Assembly: GCA_002344345.1 (NCBI GenBank)
Contig: DDTL01000143.1
Span: forward strand, 1 to 13,278
Reading direction: 5' to 3'
DNA: 13,278 nt
Source of the DNA: Saprospiraceae bacterium UBA2365
GTDB taxonomy: Bacteria; Bacteroidota; Bacteroidia; Chitinophagales; Saprospiraceae
Shown here: piece after piece, positions 1 to 7,550 of the stretch
How positions within the stretch are numbered: position 1 is the first letter of the stretch
Layout of the letters: each line of letters starts with the position of its first letter
Made by a program: the position numbers and the translations under genes
Notes under the pieces: generated by a model
Seen by the model: the letters and a program-made list of their open reading frames with translations, nothing else
Told to the model about the DNA's origin: nothing
Database searches by the model: none

Positions 1-73
1 AGTTAATATTATATGATGAGTTAAATCAAAAATTATTAGTTTGACTAAAACCTTGCTTTTCTGTTTCGAAGAT

Positions 74-113
74 AAAAAAAGAGCCATCGTGTTAAACCAA
101 AGGCTCTTTTTTT
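74..113. terminator. Bidirectional Rho-independent terminator
   Basis: Seven A residues followed by GAGCC (74-85) pair perfectly with GGCTC followed by seven T residues (102-113), across a 16-nt loop. Because the A and T tracts are symmetric, the hairpin can terminate in both directions. On the minus strand it lies 17 nt past the stop codon of the T9SS-sorted gene ending at 131, so it is that gene's likely terminator. It may also serve a plus-strand gene ending upstream of the window. Bases 1-73 hold nothing else I can identify. Confidence 0.85.
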
Positions 114-130
114 GACCAGGTTTTATGTTA

Positions 131-2152
131 TTATAAAACACTGACCATTTTATTGACCGCCTGATTTCCTTCAACAAGGCTTACGATAAATTGTCCCTTA
201 TATGATGGAATCCAGGTGTATTTGTAATGTCCCGCATCCAAAGTCTCGTTCATTAAAATGGTTTCCACCAGTTTTCCGTCCAATGAAAATATGTTGAGCC
301 ATACTTCGGATTTTTTACTCAACTCAAAATCAATAAATACCTGGTCTTGAGTCGGATTGGGATGTAGGTTCATGGTAGAAACACTTCCTGATATGTCAAT
401 GGTAGGAACTATGTTGCTGACAATCTTGAAATTATCCAAAAACAAACTGTTGCCGTTGTCAGATTCCAATTCGAATTTGAACATTAAGGTTTCATATGCT
501 AAATCGGTCAAAATGATGGTATCTGTTTCCCATTGATCGGGTGAAGGAAAAAATCTGTCAGTCATTGGGTTGCTTGTAGCCAGTTCATTTCCAGATTTTT
601 TATAGACCAGGATCCAGTTTTGGCCACAGTCATATGAAACCCAGGCTTCAAGTGCGTCATTGGATAGTGTACCGGATTTCTCTCTTTGAGCATGTGCCCG
701 GTCAAAAGTGATTTCTACTCCGCTCACTGCTGATATATCCGCATTGTCCACAAACAAGGCACTTCCTTTTTTATTGAATGAAGCAATATTCCATTGTCTG
801 AAATTGGCAAAAACAGACTTTTCTGAGTTGCCGTAACCACCTATTGGAGTTTCTATATTTGGGAACATATTCTTTTCTGAAATTCTGATAAACAGGTTGT
901 TGTGACTTACCAGTTTTACATGGTTTGTTATCACAGCTCCTGCTTTATCGTTTTCAAATCCGATGTCAAAAGTCTCAACGGGTCTGATGGCGATGGCCGT
1001 AAATGGGTCGCTAAAAACCAGGTTGTTGAGTAAATTTGTTTCACGAAGGGAATCACCATTTATATTTTCTATGGCGTATGTTATTTCGTGCGAGCCTGAT
1101 GGCAATATCGTAGGTTCCTGGTTTTCCAATAAAATCGTGTCCCCCGGATTTAGATTCATTTCAAAATCAAAACGGTGTGTTTCATTTCCGAAATTGTAAA
1201 CTGCTGTAGCTGAATGGATGACTGTATTGCCAGAATTTTCGACCAGCATTCCCAAAAGCGCCATTTTACCACAGTCATCACCGCTGAAAACAGTTCTCTT
1301 TTCAAGAATGGCCAGGTCAGAAAAAGATGCAGGAATGTCAGGAGTTTCAGTGATTGCTCCATTATAAATTTTCCTGCTTTGGGGATTCTGAAGGAAGGTG
1401 ATAAAAGCCATTTCCTTCAGATCATAAATGTATGACGGTATTTGAAGATTTTCATAATTAAAAGTTGTGGACGCCCCTGGAGCCAGGTAATTGAGCAGAG
1501 GTATCCCATTTTCCGGATAAATCCGTCTCATAATCTGGGTAAAATGCTTTTCTCCGTTCGACCCGGGAGCAAAAAGCCATTGATTTTCCATTTCAACCAA
1601 AATGACAGGTACCCAAAATTGTCCTTCGATTGGTTCGCTACCATGGTTTGTCAGATGGACATATACATCTGCACTTCTTAGATCTTCTTTCCAAACAGCC
1701 TCAATATGAATGCCAATGGTGGTCTCCAACCCTGTCGCATAGTCCAGTACCTCCTGATTAAATCCACCCGGTGCTCCGGGATACCATCCTTCGGAAGCCC
1801 ATTTGCCAATTCCTCCTCCATAAGTATCATCAGGGACTGCACCATCTATTAAAGCTGTTGGCACCCCGAAAATCTCATACAAGGCTGACCGGTCTAAAAC
1901 ATCCGGGTTGTTTTGAGCATTATAAGGATCATATCCGGGATACTCGGTCTGATATTTAATAGCGATCACCTTCTCTTGATTTTGCTTCAAAAGTTCATTG
2001 AAGGCTGGATTTTGACTCCCGCAAGGTGAACAGGATGCATTCGTGAATTCCTCAATTATGACCATTTTAGGTACTTGAGCTTTTCCAAATACTACAATTA
2101 AAAGTAACGAGGTCATAACGACATTAAACCTGGTAATTATTGAAAATCTCAT
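131..2152 (-). CDS. Secreted Omp28-like thioredoxin-fold protein with T9SS C-terminal sorting domain
   Basis: A 673-residue exported protein. Residues 1-25 form a signal peptide: a basic start, a hydrophobic stretch at about 11-22, and probable cleavage after GKA. The mature N-terminus runs into an Omp28-like thioredoxin-fold domain (about 27-255) with a CSPC dithiol at C41/C44 inside EEFTNASCSPCG and a GVPT cis-proline motif around P98. A beta-rich segment at about 277-385 resembles a CARDB/Ig-type linker. Residues 393-580 resemble a MAM-like or jelly-roll domain. The last 80 residues (594-673) are a type A T9SS sorting domain, with HPNPTQD at its start, a central FSLDGKLV and a terminal KMVSVL. 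By family knowledge it should cross the outer membrane by T9SS and be released or anchored at the surface. The dithiol suggests redox or disulfide activity, but the substrate is unknown. It is monocistronic and divergent from purL. The start is the only ATG before the signal peptide. Confidence 0.88.
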   Translation of the reverse strand: MRFSIITRFNVVMTSLLLIVVFGKAQVPKMVIIEEFTNASCSPCGSQNPAFNELLKQNQEKVIAIKYQTEYPGYDPYNAQNNPDVLDRSALYEIFGVPTALIDGAVPDDTYGGGIGKWASEGWYPGAPGGFNQEVLDYATGLETTIGIHIEAVWKEDLRSADVYVHLTNHGSEPIEGQFWVPVILVEMENQWLFAPGSNGEKHFTQIMRRIYPENGIPLLNYLAPGASTTFNYENLQIPSYIYDLKEMAFITFLQNPQSRKIYNGAITETPDIPASFSDLAILEKRTVFSGDDCGKMALLGMLVENSGNTVIHSATAVYNFGNETHRFDFEMNLNPGDTILLENQEPTILPSGSHEITYAIENINGDSLRETNLLNNLVFSDPFTAIAIRPVETFDIGFENDKAGAVITNHVKLVSHNNLFIRISEKNMFPNIETPIGGYGNSEKSVFANFRQWNIASFNKKGSALFVDNADISAVSGVEITFDRAHAQREKSGTLSNDALEAWVSYDCGQNWILVYKKSGNELATSNPMTDRFFPSPDQWETDTIILTDLAYETLMFKFELESDNGNSLFLDNFKIVSNIVPTIDISGSVSTMNLHPNPTQDQVFIDFELSKKSEVWLNIFSLDGKLVETILMNETLDAGHYKYTWIPSYKGQFIVSLVEGNQAVNKMVSVL

Positions 2153-2400
2153 GATAATGTATTTAAATTAAAATAAATTACAAATTCAATGCTAAACAAG
2201 AAATATTAGGATAAATGAATTTCAGGATTAACTATGATTGCTCATGATACAATATTAGTGTTTTTAAGACTAGCTATTTATGAATTTTTAAGGAATTTAA
2301 TCTGAAACATCCAAATATATTATATTTTCTAATATTAATAACGGATTTTTGTATTTTGAATCAAGAAATTTTTTGGCTTTTATAAAAATTCTCCAACATC

Positions 2401-5400
2401 ATGCTATATTTTTTTGGCAACCCTGAGTCATCCGTGATAGCCGTACAATGCGATGGATTTCTGGAAACCGCTTCAATTGAAAAACTGACCTGGTTATTTG
2501 GCAATGTACCCTTGATCCCGGACAAAAGAATTAATCATTTTTTTGTCGGGCCACGGGTAGAAATGATTACGCCATGGAGCACCAATGCGGTCGAAATATG
2601 TCAGAACATGGGTGTGAAGGGGGTTTTCAGAATTGAGGAATTTAAAAGAACTGACAGGAATCATCCTGAATATGATCCGATGTTGCAAAATGTCTATAAA
2701 GCATTGGATGACAATGTCTTTGATATCGAAAAAGAACCTGAAGATGTGCTGGAAGTCTCTGATATTCAGGCTTTCAATAGAGAGGAAGGACTGGCCTTGA
2801 GTCAGGATGAGGTAACATACCTCGAAAATTTGAGTCGAAAAATGGGGAGATTGCTTACCGATAGTGAAGTTTTCGGTTTTTCTCAGGTGAATTCAGAACA
2901 TTGCAGGCATAAAATATTCAATGGAACTTTTGTGATTGACGGTCAACAAATGACTGAATCTCTTTTTTCAATGATCAAAAAAACTTCCAAAAATAATCCC
3001 AACCGTATCGTATCGGCTTACTCAGACAATGTTGCTTTTATAAAAGGACCTGTCATTGACCAATTTGCTCCTCAGAAGGTCGACCAGCCTGGTTTTTTTG
3101 CCATCAAACCTATTGAATCTGTGATTTCCTTAAAAGCTGAAACGCACAATTTCCCGACAACAGTGGAACCATTCAATGGCGCAGCAACCGGAACCGGAGG
3201 TGAGATAAGAGACAGAATGGCTGGAGGAAAAGGGAGTATGCCTATTGCCGGAACTGCAGTTTATATGACTTCTTATCCCAGAACAGTTGATGGCAGATGC
3301 TGGGAAAATTATACAGAACCAAGACCCTGGCTTTATAAAAATCCGGAAGAAATCCTTATTAAAGCTTCAAATGGTGCAAGTGATTTTGGTAATAAATTCG
3401 GTCAGCCATTGATTTGTGGTAGCTTACTTACTTTTGAATATGATGCAGGCCAACGTTATTTTGGGTATGATAAAGTCATTATGTTGGCTGGGGGCATAGG
3501 TTATGCGGCACTGAAAGATAGCCAAAAGGCTTTGCCAGAGCCAGGCGATGTAGTAATTGTTCTTGGAGGAGACAATTATAGGATTGGTATGGGTGGTGGA
3601 GCAGTTTCATCCGTTGCAACAGGTGAATTTTCAAACCAGATAGAGCTGAATGCTGTTCAAAGATCCAACCCTGAAATGCAAAAACGTGTTGCGAATGTTT
3701 TGAGGGCATTGGCAGAGTTGGATGTCAATCCGGTAATTTCTGTGCATGATCATGGCGCAGGAGGGCATTTGAATGCGCTTTCAGAATTGGTTGAATCAAC
3801 CGGAGGAATGATTGACCTGACAAAGTTGCCAATCGGTGATAAAACATTATCCTTTAAAGAAATTGCCGGAAATGAATCCCAGGAAAGGATGGGATTATTG
3901 ATAAGAAAGAAAGATGTTGATCTGGTTCAAAAAATTGCAGAACGAGAACGTGCTCCATTTTATAAAGTAGGGTATACCACTGAAGACCACCGACTGGTGT
4001 TTTATGATTCAAAAACCGGGCAAAAACCGATCGATCTGGCCATTTCTGATATGTTTGGCAATGTTCCGGGGAGCGTATTGGATGATCAGCGTTATGACAT
4101 CCGGTTTGACGAAATTTCTTATGATTTGAACCTCCTGCCCGGATATATTGATCATGTTCTGATGATGGAAGCGGTTGCTTGCAAGGATTGGCTCACCAAT
4201 AAAGTGGATCGCTCTGTGACAGGAAGAGTCGTTGTACAACAATGTGCAGGACCTTTGCAATTGCCTCTGAACAACCTGGGTGTTGTAGCCTTGGATTATA
4301 CAGGTAATAAAGGTATCGCCACTTCAATAGGACATGCACCTGTAGCAGGTTTGATCAGTCCTGAAGCAGGTAGTATTTTGTCAGTGACTGAAGCATTGAC
4401 CAATCTGGTGTGGGCTCCCATTGAGGGTGGACTCAAAGGTGTTTCTCTCAGTGCTAACTGGATGTGGCCTGCCAAAAATGCAGGAGAAAATGACAGGTTA
4501 TATAGGGCTGTAAAAACGATGAGTGATTTTGCGATCGCTCTGGGGATTAACATTCCTACAGGTAAAGACAGTCTGTCCATGAAACAACAATACAAAGATA
4601 AAGAAGTTTTTTCGCCTGGAACCGTAATCATTTCTGCAGTTGGTGAAGTGAGTGATTTTACAAAATGTGTCGGTCCTGTAATTCAGAGTCAGCTCGATAC
4701 TTCTATTGTTTATATTGATTTTTCAGGAAGCCCTTTTCACTTGGGTGGTAGTAGTTTCGCACAGAGTTTGGCAAAACTTGGTGCTCAAGTTCCAACAGTC
4801 AACGATGCAGCTTATTTTGCTAATTGTTTTGAAACCATTCAGGAATTGGTCCGCATGGATCTGGTTTTAGCTGGCCATGATGTTTCAGCCGGTGGATTAA
4901 TAACTTGCCTGCTGGAAATGAATTTTGCCAACATTTCAGGTGGTTTGGATCTCAACTTTGATGGCATGAACGAATCTGACCTAATTAAAATTTTATTCTC
5001 TGAAAAACCTGCTGTTGTGCTTCAAATTCAAAATGGAAGCAAAGCCATTGAATTACTTGGTATTGCAGATATAAATTATTGGACAATCGGACAACCAATA
5101 ACCGAACGGTCAATCAATTTTAGTTTTAAGGAGAAAGATTATCATTTAAACATTGATATTTTAAGGGATAAATGGTATAAAAGTTCCTATTTGCTGGATG
5201 CGAAACAGCATTGCGAGTATCTGGCTCTGGAAAGATACCTTAATTATAAAAACCAGGCTTTGTCATATCAAATGGTTTCAGTATTTAACGATAAGTATTT
5301 CCAGGCTTCTGCTGCAAGAAAAATTAAAGCTGCCATTATAAGGGAGAAGGGCGTTAACGGAGACAGAGAAATGGCTTTTTCACTTTGGGCAGCCGGTTTT

Positions 5401-6075
5401 GATGTAAAGGATGTTCATATGACTGATCTGATCAATGGAAGGGAAACACTTGAGGATGTTCAGATGATCGTTTTTGTAGGTGGTTTCTCCAACTCAGACG
5501 TGCTTGGTTCGGCTAAAGGTTGGGCAGGAGCGTTTCTGTACAATAAGCAAGCTAAAGAAACGCTCGACAGATTTTATGCAAGAGAAGATACTATGAGCCT
5601 TGGGGTGTGCAATGGTTGCCAGCTAATGGTTGAACTGAACCTGTTAGGTGTCCGGGATGAGATCAAACCAATGATGTTACATAATGATTCCGGTAAGTTT
5701 GAATCAGCGTTCATTACAGTTGATATTAAGGAAAATGTTTCTATCATGTTGCAAGGACTTGAAAATACAAGGCTAGGTATTTGGGTGTCTCATGGCGAAG
5801 GAAAATTTGCTTTTGGGTCTGATAATGAAGCTGATTACCACATCCCGATACAATACTCACAAACTAAATATCCGGGAAATCCCAATGGATCAATGTTCAA
5901 TGCAGCTGCTGTTTGTTCTGAGAATGGCAGACATCTGGCCATGATGCCTCACCTGGAACGATCTGTCATGACCTGGCAGTGGCCTTACCTTCCTGATAAA
6001 AGTGCTGTAGAAAGGTTTAGCCCATGGTTTAATGCATTTGTCAACGCAAAAGAATGGCTTGAACAGAAAAATTGA
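2401..6075 (+). CDS. purL: Phosphoribosylformylglycinamidine (FGAM) synthase, single-chain
   Basis: Cytosolic enzyme of de novo purine synthesis: FGAR + ATP + glutamine gives FGAM + ADP + Pi + glutamate. It is the long single-chain form at 1224 residues, slightly shorter than the roughly 1295-residue E. coli enzyme. From the N-terminus it has a PurS-like domain (about 1-140), a linker, and two AIRS-type synthase halves. The first half carries NSEHCRH (164-170) and KAETHNFPTT (from 245), which match the ATP/Mg and FGAR site motifs. The second half carries IPTGKDSLSMK. The C-terminal class I glutamine amidotransferase domain (about 965-1224) has the nucleophile C1070 in GVCNGCQ and the partners H1184 and E1186 in PHLERS. 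All key residues are present, so the enzyme should be active. The ATG at 2401 begins MLYFFGNP, the usual Bacteroidota PurL start. No other purine gene is adjacent, and I see no PurR box or purine riboswitch upstream. Confidence 0.98.
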   Translation: MLYFFGNPESSVIAVQCDGFLETASIEKLTWLFGNVPLIPDKRINHFFVGPRVEMITPWSTNAVEICQNMGVKGVFRIEEFKRTDRNHPEYDPMLQNVYKALDDNVFDIEKEPEDVLEVSDIQAFNREEGLALSQDEVTYLENLSRKMGRLLTDSEVFGFSQVNSEHCRHKIFNGTFVIDGQQMTESLFSMIKKTSKNNPNRIVSAYSDNVAFIKGPVIDQFAPQKVDQPGFFAIKPIESVISLKAETHNFPTTVEPFNGAATGTGGEIRDRMAGGKGSMPIAGTAVYMTSYPRTVDGRCWENYTEPRPWLYKNPEEILIKASNGASDFGNKFGQPLICGSLLTFEYDAGQRYFGYDKVIMLAGGIGYAALKDSQKALPEPGDVVIVLGGDNYRIGMGGGAVSSVATGEFSNQIELNAVQRSNPEMQKRVANVLRALAELDVNPVISVHDHGAGGHLNALSELVESTGGMIDLTKLPIGDKTLSFKEIAGNESQERMGLLIRKKDVDLVQKIAERERAPFYKVGYTTEDHRLVFYDSKTGQKPIDLAISDMFGNVPGSVLDDQRYDIRFDEISYDLNLLPGYIDHVLMMEAVACKDWLTNKVDRSVTGRVVVQQCAGPLQLPLNNLGVVALDYTGNKGIATSIGHAPVAGLISPEAGSILSVTEALTNLVWAPIEGGLKGVSLSANWMWPAKNAGENDRLYRAVKTMSDFAIALGINIPTGKDSLSMKQQYKDKEVFSPGTVIISAVGEVSDFTKCVGPVIQSQLDTSIVYIDFSGSPFHLGGSSFAQSLAKLGAQVPTVNDAAYFANCFETIQELVRMDLVLAGHDVSAGGLITCLLEMNFANISGGLDLNFDGMNESDLIKILFSEKPAVVLQIQNGSKAIELLGIADINYWTIGQPITERSINFSFKEKDYHLNIDILRDKWYKSSYLLDAKQHCEYLALERYLNYKNQALSYQMVSVFNDKYFQASAARKIKAAIIREKGVNGDREMAFSLWAAGFDVKDVHMTDLINGRETLEDVQMIVFVGGFSNSDVLGSAKGWAGAFLYNKQAKETLDRFYAREDTMSLGVCNGCQLMVELNLLGVRDEIKPMMLHNDSGKFESAFITVDIKENVSIMLQGLENTRLGIWVSHGEGKFAFGSDNEADYHIPIQYSQTKYPGNPNGSMFNAAAVCSENGRHLAMMPHLERSVMTWQWPYLPDKSAVERFSPWFNAFVNAKEWLEQKN

Positions 6076-6587
6076 TTTGTTCGGTACCTATTGTCATTAA
6101 TGGCCATCGGAATCCTATAATAAAGTATTTGCACTGGAATTGTTTCTTTTTTTGAAACCTTTTGATGGATTTTAATGTAAGGAGCATGCTCATTTCCTAT
6201 GAAGATTTTGAACTGTATAATGGCTTTTAGTTTGACTTGAATTGGCATGGAAGCATTTAAGAAAAATGGGATTCACTACCTTATATCGGCAGATATTTTC
6301 TATTGCTATTGCTAAAGAAATGTCTGCAAAAAAAAAGAAATGATGGGAGCGGATACAATGTGCAAAAGACACTCAACTCGCTCTTGAAATGATTTTTTGG
6401 CCAGATATGGATCATTTGATAAAAGACTTCTGACTAAAACACATTCAACCTTAGCAATTACTTTTTCTTTTGATTTCATTTTTTAGATCGCATTATGAGC
6501 GAATCAAATAATCTTGTATTCAAGCTGTAGGCGGATTATTTTCAGTTCCCCAGATAAAATGACCTGATTTTACTCAAATTTTTATAA

Positions 6588-6603
6588 AATACCATTAGGT
6601 ATT
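6588..6603. promoter_or_regulatory. Inverted repeat AATACC-N4-GGTATT in the -35 region of the DUF2249 operon
   Basis: Two perfect 6-bp arms separated by ATTA. The 6-4-6 geometry resembles binding sites of CRP/FNR-family dimers, although the arm sequence is not the classical TTGAT. The centre lies 24 bp upstream of the predicted -7 element, so a bound protein would overlap the -33 contact region. That the site is an operator is inference from its shape and position. No regulator gene is in the window. Confidence 0.45.
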
Positions 6604-6615
6604 AAATAAAATACA

Positions 6616-6623
6616 TACATTTG
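6616..6623 (+). promoter_or_regulatory. Bacteroidota-type promoter, -7 element TACATTTG
   Basis: This is an exact match to the Bacteroidota consensus TAnnTTTG, 32 bp before the ATG at 6656. The -33 TTG is imperfect: the best candidate is TTA at 6595-6597, which lies inside the upstream inverted repeat. A weak -33 element would fit a promoter that needs an activator. The predicted transcription start is around 6628-6631. Confidence 0.65.
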
Positions 6624-6626
6624 CAT

Positions 6627-6653
6627 TATATTTATTTAGTATAAATAAAAATA
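6627..6653. promoter_or_regulatory. AT-rich palindrome at the predicted transcription start of the DUF2249 operon
   Basis: TTTATTTA (6631-6638) and TAAATAAA (6642-6649) are perfect inverted arms around GTA. After one mismatch (6630/6650) the pairing continues for three more bases, giving 11 of 12 paired positions over 27 bp. It spans the predicted transcription start and ends two bases before the start codon. It could be a repressor operator or a weak 5' UTR hairpin close to the start codon. Because the arms are all A/T, chance is a real alternative. Confidence 0.4.
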
Positions 6654-6655
6654 GT

Positions 6656-7489
6656 ATGATAGTCAACGAAGAAAGCAACATTGGTGAAATCATTAAAGTG
6701 AATGCGAAAGCAATTGATGTAATTGCTTCTGTGAACAAACACTTCAACAAACTAAAAAATCCAATCCTCAGAAAATTGCTCGCATCAAGAGTAAACGTCA
6801 GAGATGCAGCACGAATTGGAAATGTAAAACCATCCGATATTTTGAATGAATTGCAGAAAATTGGATTCGAAATTCAACATGATGGAGGAAAGATGTCCGA
6901 AAATGCTGGTCTTCAATCGCTGAATAGTCATGAAATGACCGGAGAAATTTCTCAATCTGTCAATGAAAATATGATTGTATTGGATGTGCGACCTATGCTG
7001 GATGTAGGAACTGATCCTTTCAAATTCATAATGAAACAGTTAAATAAGCTTTTACCACAACAACAGTTATTGATCATCAATACTTTTGAACCAGTTCCTT
7101 TAATCAATATGCTTAAAGAAAAAGGTTTTTTATACAAAACTTCAAGACCATTTGCAGGTGAAGTGCATACTTTGTTTTATAAGCAGAATGACTTTTATGA
7201 TAGAGCTGAAACAGAAGCTACAGTGCATGAAAACAATGAGAGATTGTTCAGGGAAAAAACTGAATTTTTTCTGCAAAAATGCAGGAAAATTGATGTGAGA
7301 GAGCTCGAAATGCCTTTACCTATGGTAACCATTCTTAAAGAACTCGAATTGTTGGAAGAGGGTTATGCACTATTGGTAGAACATAAAAAATTTCCTCAGT
7401 TCTTACTGCAGGAACTTTCAATACGTGGGTTTAAACTTGTTTCATCAAAAATCAATGAGCATTACACCCGGCTGTTGATTTTCAGATAA
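6656..7489 (+). CDS. DUF1858-DUF2249-DUF2249 protein, likely NO/redox-stress associated
   Basis: A 277-residue soluble protein with no signal peptide or membrane segment. Residues 1-70 match the DUF1858 family, with the core KLKNPILRK at 32-40, VNVRDAARIG, and a helical ILNELQKIG. This domain is related to the ScdA/RIC N-terminus. Residues 106-176 are a DUF2249 domain with LDVRPMLD at the start, the NTFEPVPL turn at 142-149, and a KGF helix end. Residues 211-277 are a second, more diverged DUF2249 copy that begins IDVRELEMP and has HKKFP in place of FEPVP. The only cysteine is C209, so the protein cannot use an internal dithiol. In other genomes DUF2249 proteins occur beside hemerythrin, RIC/ScdA and NO-reductase genes; the biochemical role is unknown. 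It is the first gene of an apparent operon, 61 bp before the membrane protein gene. The ATG at 6656 follows a matching promoter. Confidence 0.85.
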   Translation: MIVNEESNIGEIIKVNAKAIDVIASVNKHFNKLKNPILRKLLASRVNVRDAARIGNVKPSDILNELQKIGFEIQHDGGKMSENAGLQSLNSHEMTGEISQSVNENMIVLDVRPMLDVGTDPFKFIMKQLNKLLPQQQLLIINTFEPVPLINMLKEKGFLYKTSRPFAGEVHTLFYKQNDFYDRAETEATVHENNERLFREKTEFFLQKCRKIDVRELEMPLPMVTILKELELLEEGYALLVEHKKFPQFLLQELSIRGFKLVSSKINEHYTRLLIFR

Positions 7490-7550
7490 AATCATTTTGA
7501 CTCTATAATAGTTATAAATCAATTATATATATATTAAATAATTAGTTGCT

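Larger units (their letters stand above)
6076..6655. other. 580-bp gene-free interval between purL and the DUF2249 operon
   Basis: No convincing coding region is visible on either strand. A weak hairpin, GTTTC-T7-GAAAC at 6142-6158 followed by four T residues, may act as the purL terminator but has only five pairs. A plus-strand frame at 6236-6430 is open except for one TGA at 6341, but its translation resembles no family I know. The minus-strand frames here translate to low-complexity His/Phe-rich peptides. The last 70 bases hold the promoter and inverted repeats of the next operon, annotated separately. The interval could be an eroded gene, a long 3' UTR, or plain spacer. Confidence 0.6.

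Noticed and set aside
2153..2400. Promoters for the T9SS gene and purL in the divergent intergenic region
   Set aside because: Only near matches are present: TGAATTTG on the minus strand at 2188-2181, and TATTTTG with one base too few near 2352 on the plus strand. Neither has a properly spaced TTG, so I did not annotate them.
4296..4631. 111-codon minus-strand open frame inside purL
   Set aside because: It is antisense to a highly conserved purL region and its translation has no domain. It is a shadow frame.
5985..6372. Two minus-strand open frames of 60 and 87 codons after purL
   Set aside because: One overlaps the purL 3' end antisense and the other is low-complexity His/Phe-rich. Neither shows a recognisable domain or promoter.
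6236..6430. Possible plus-strand pseudogene interrupted by TGA at 6341
   Set aside because: The 64-codon translation matches no family I recognise, has no start context, and could easily arise by chance in AT-rich DNA. It is noted in the gap entry only.
7490..7550. AT-only near-palindrome between the DUF2249 gene and the membrane protein gene
   Set aside because: It is an alternating TA run in AT-rich spacer with no TAnnTTTG element. It is more likely composition than a second promoter.
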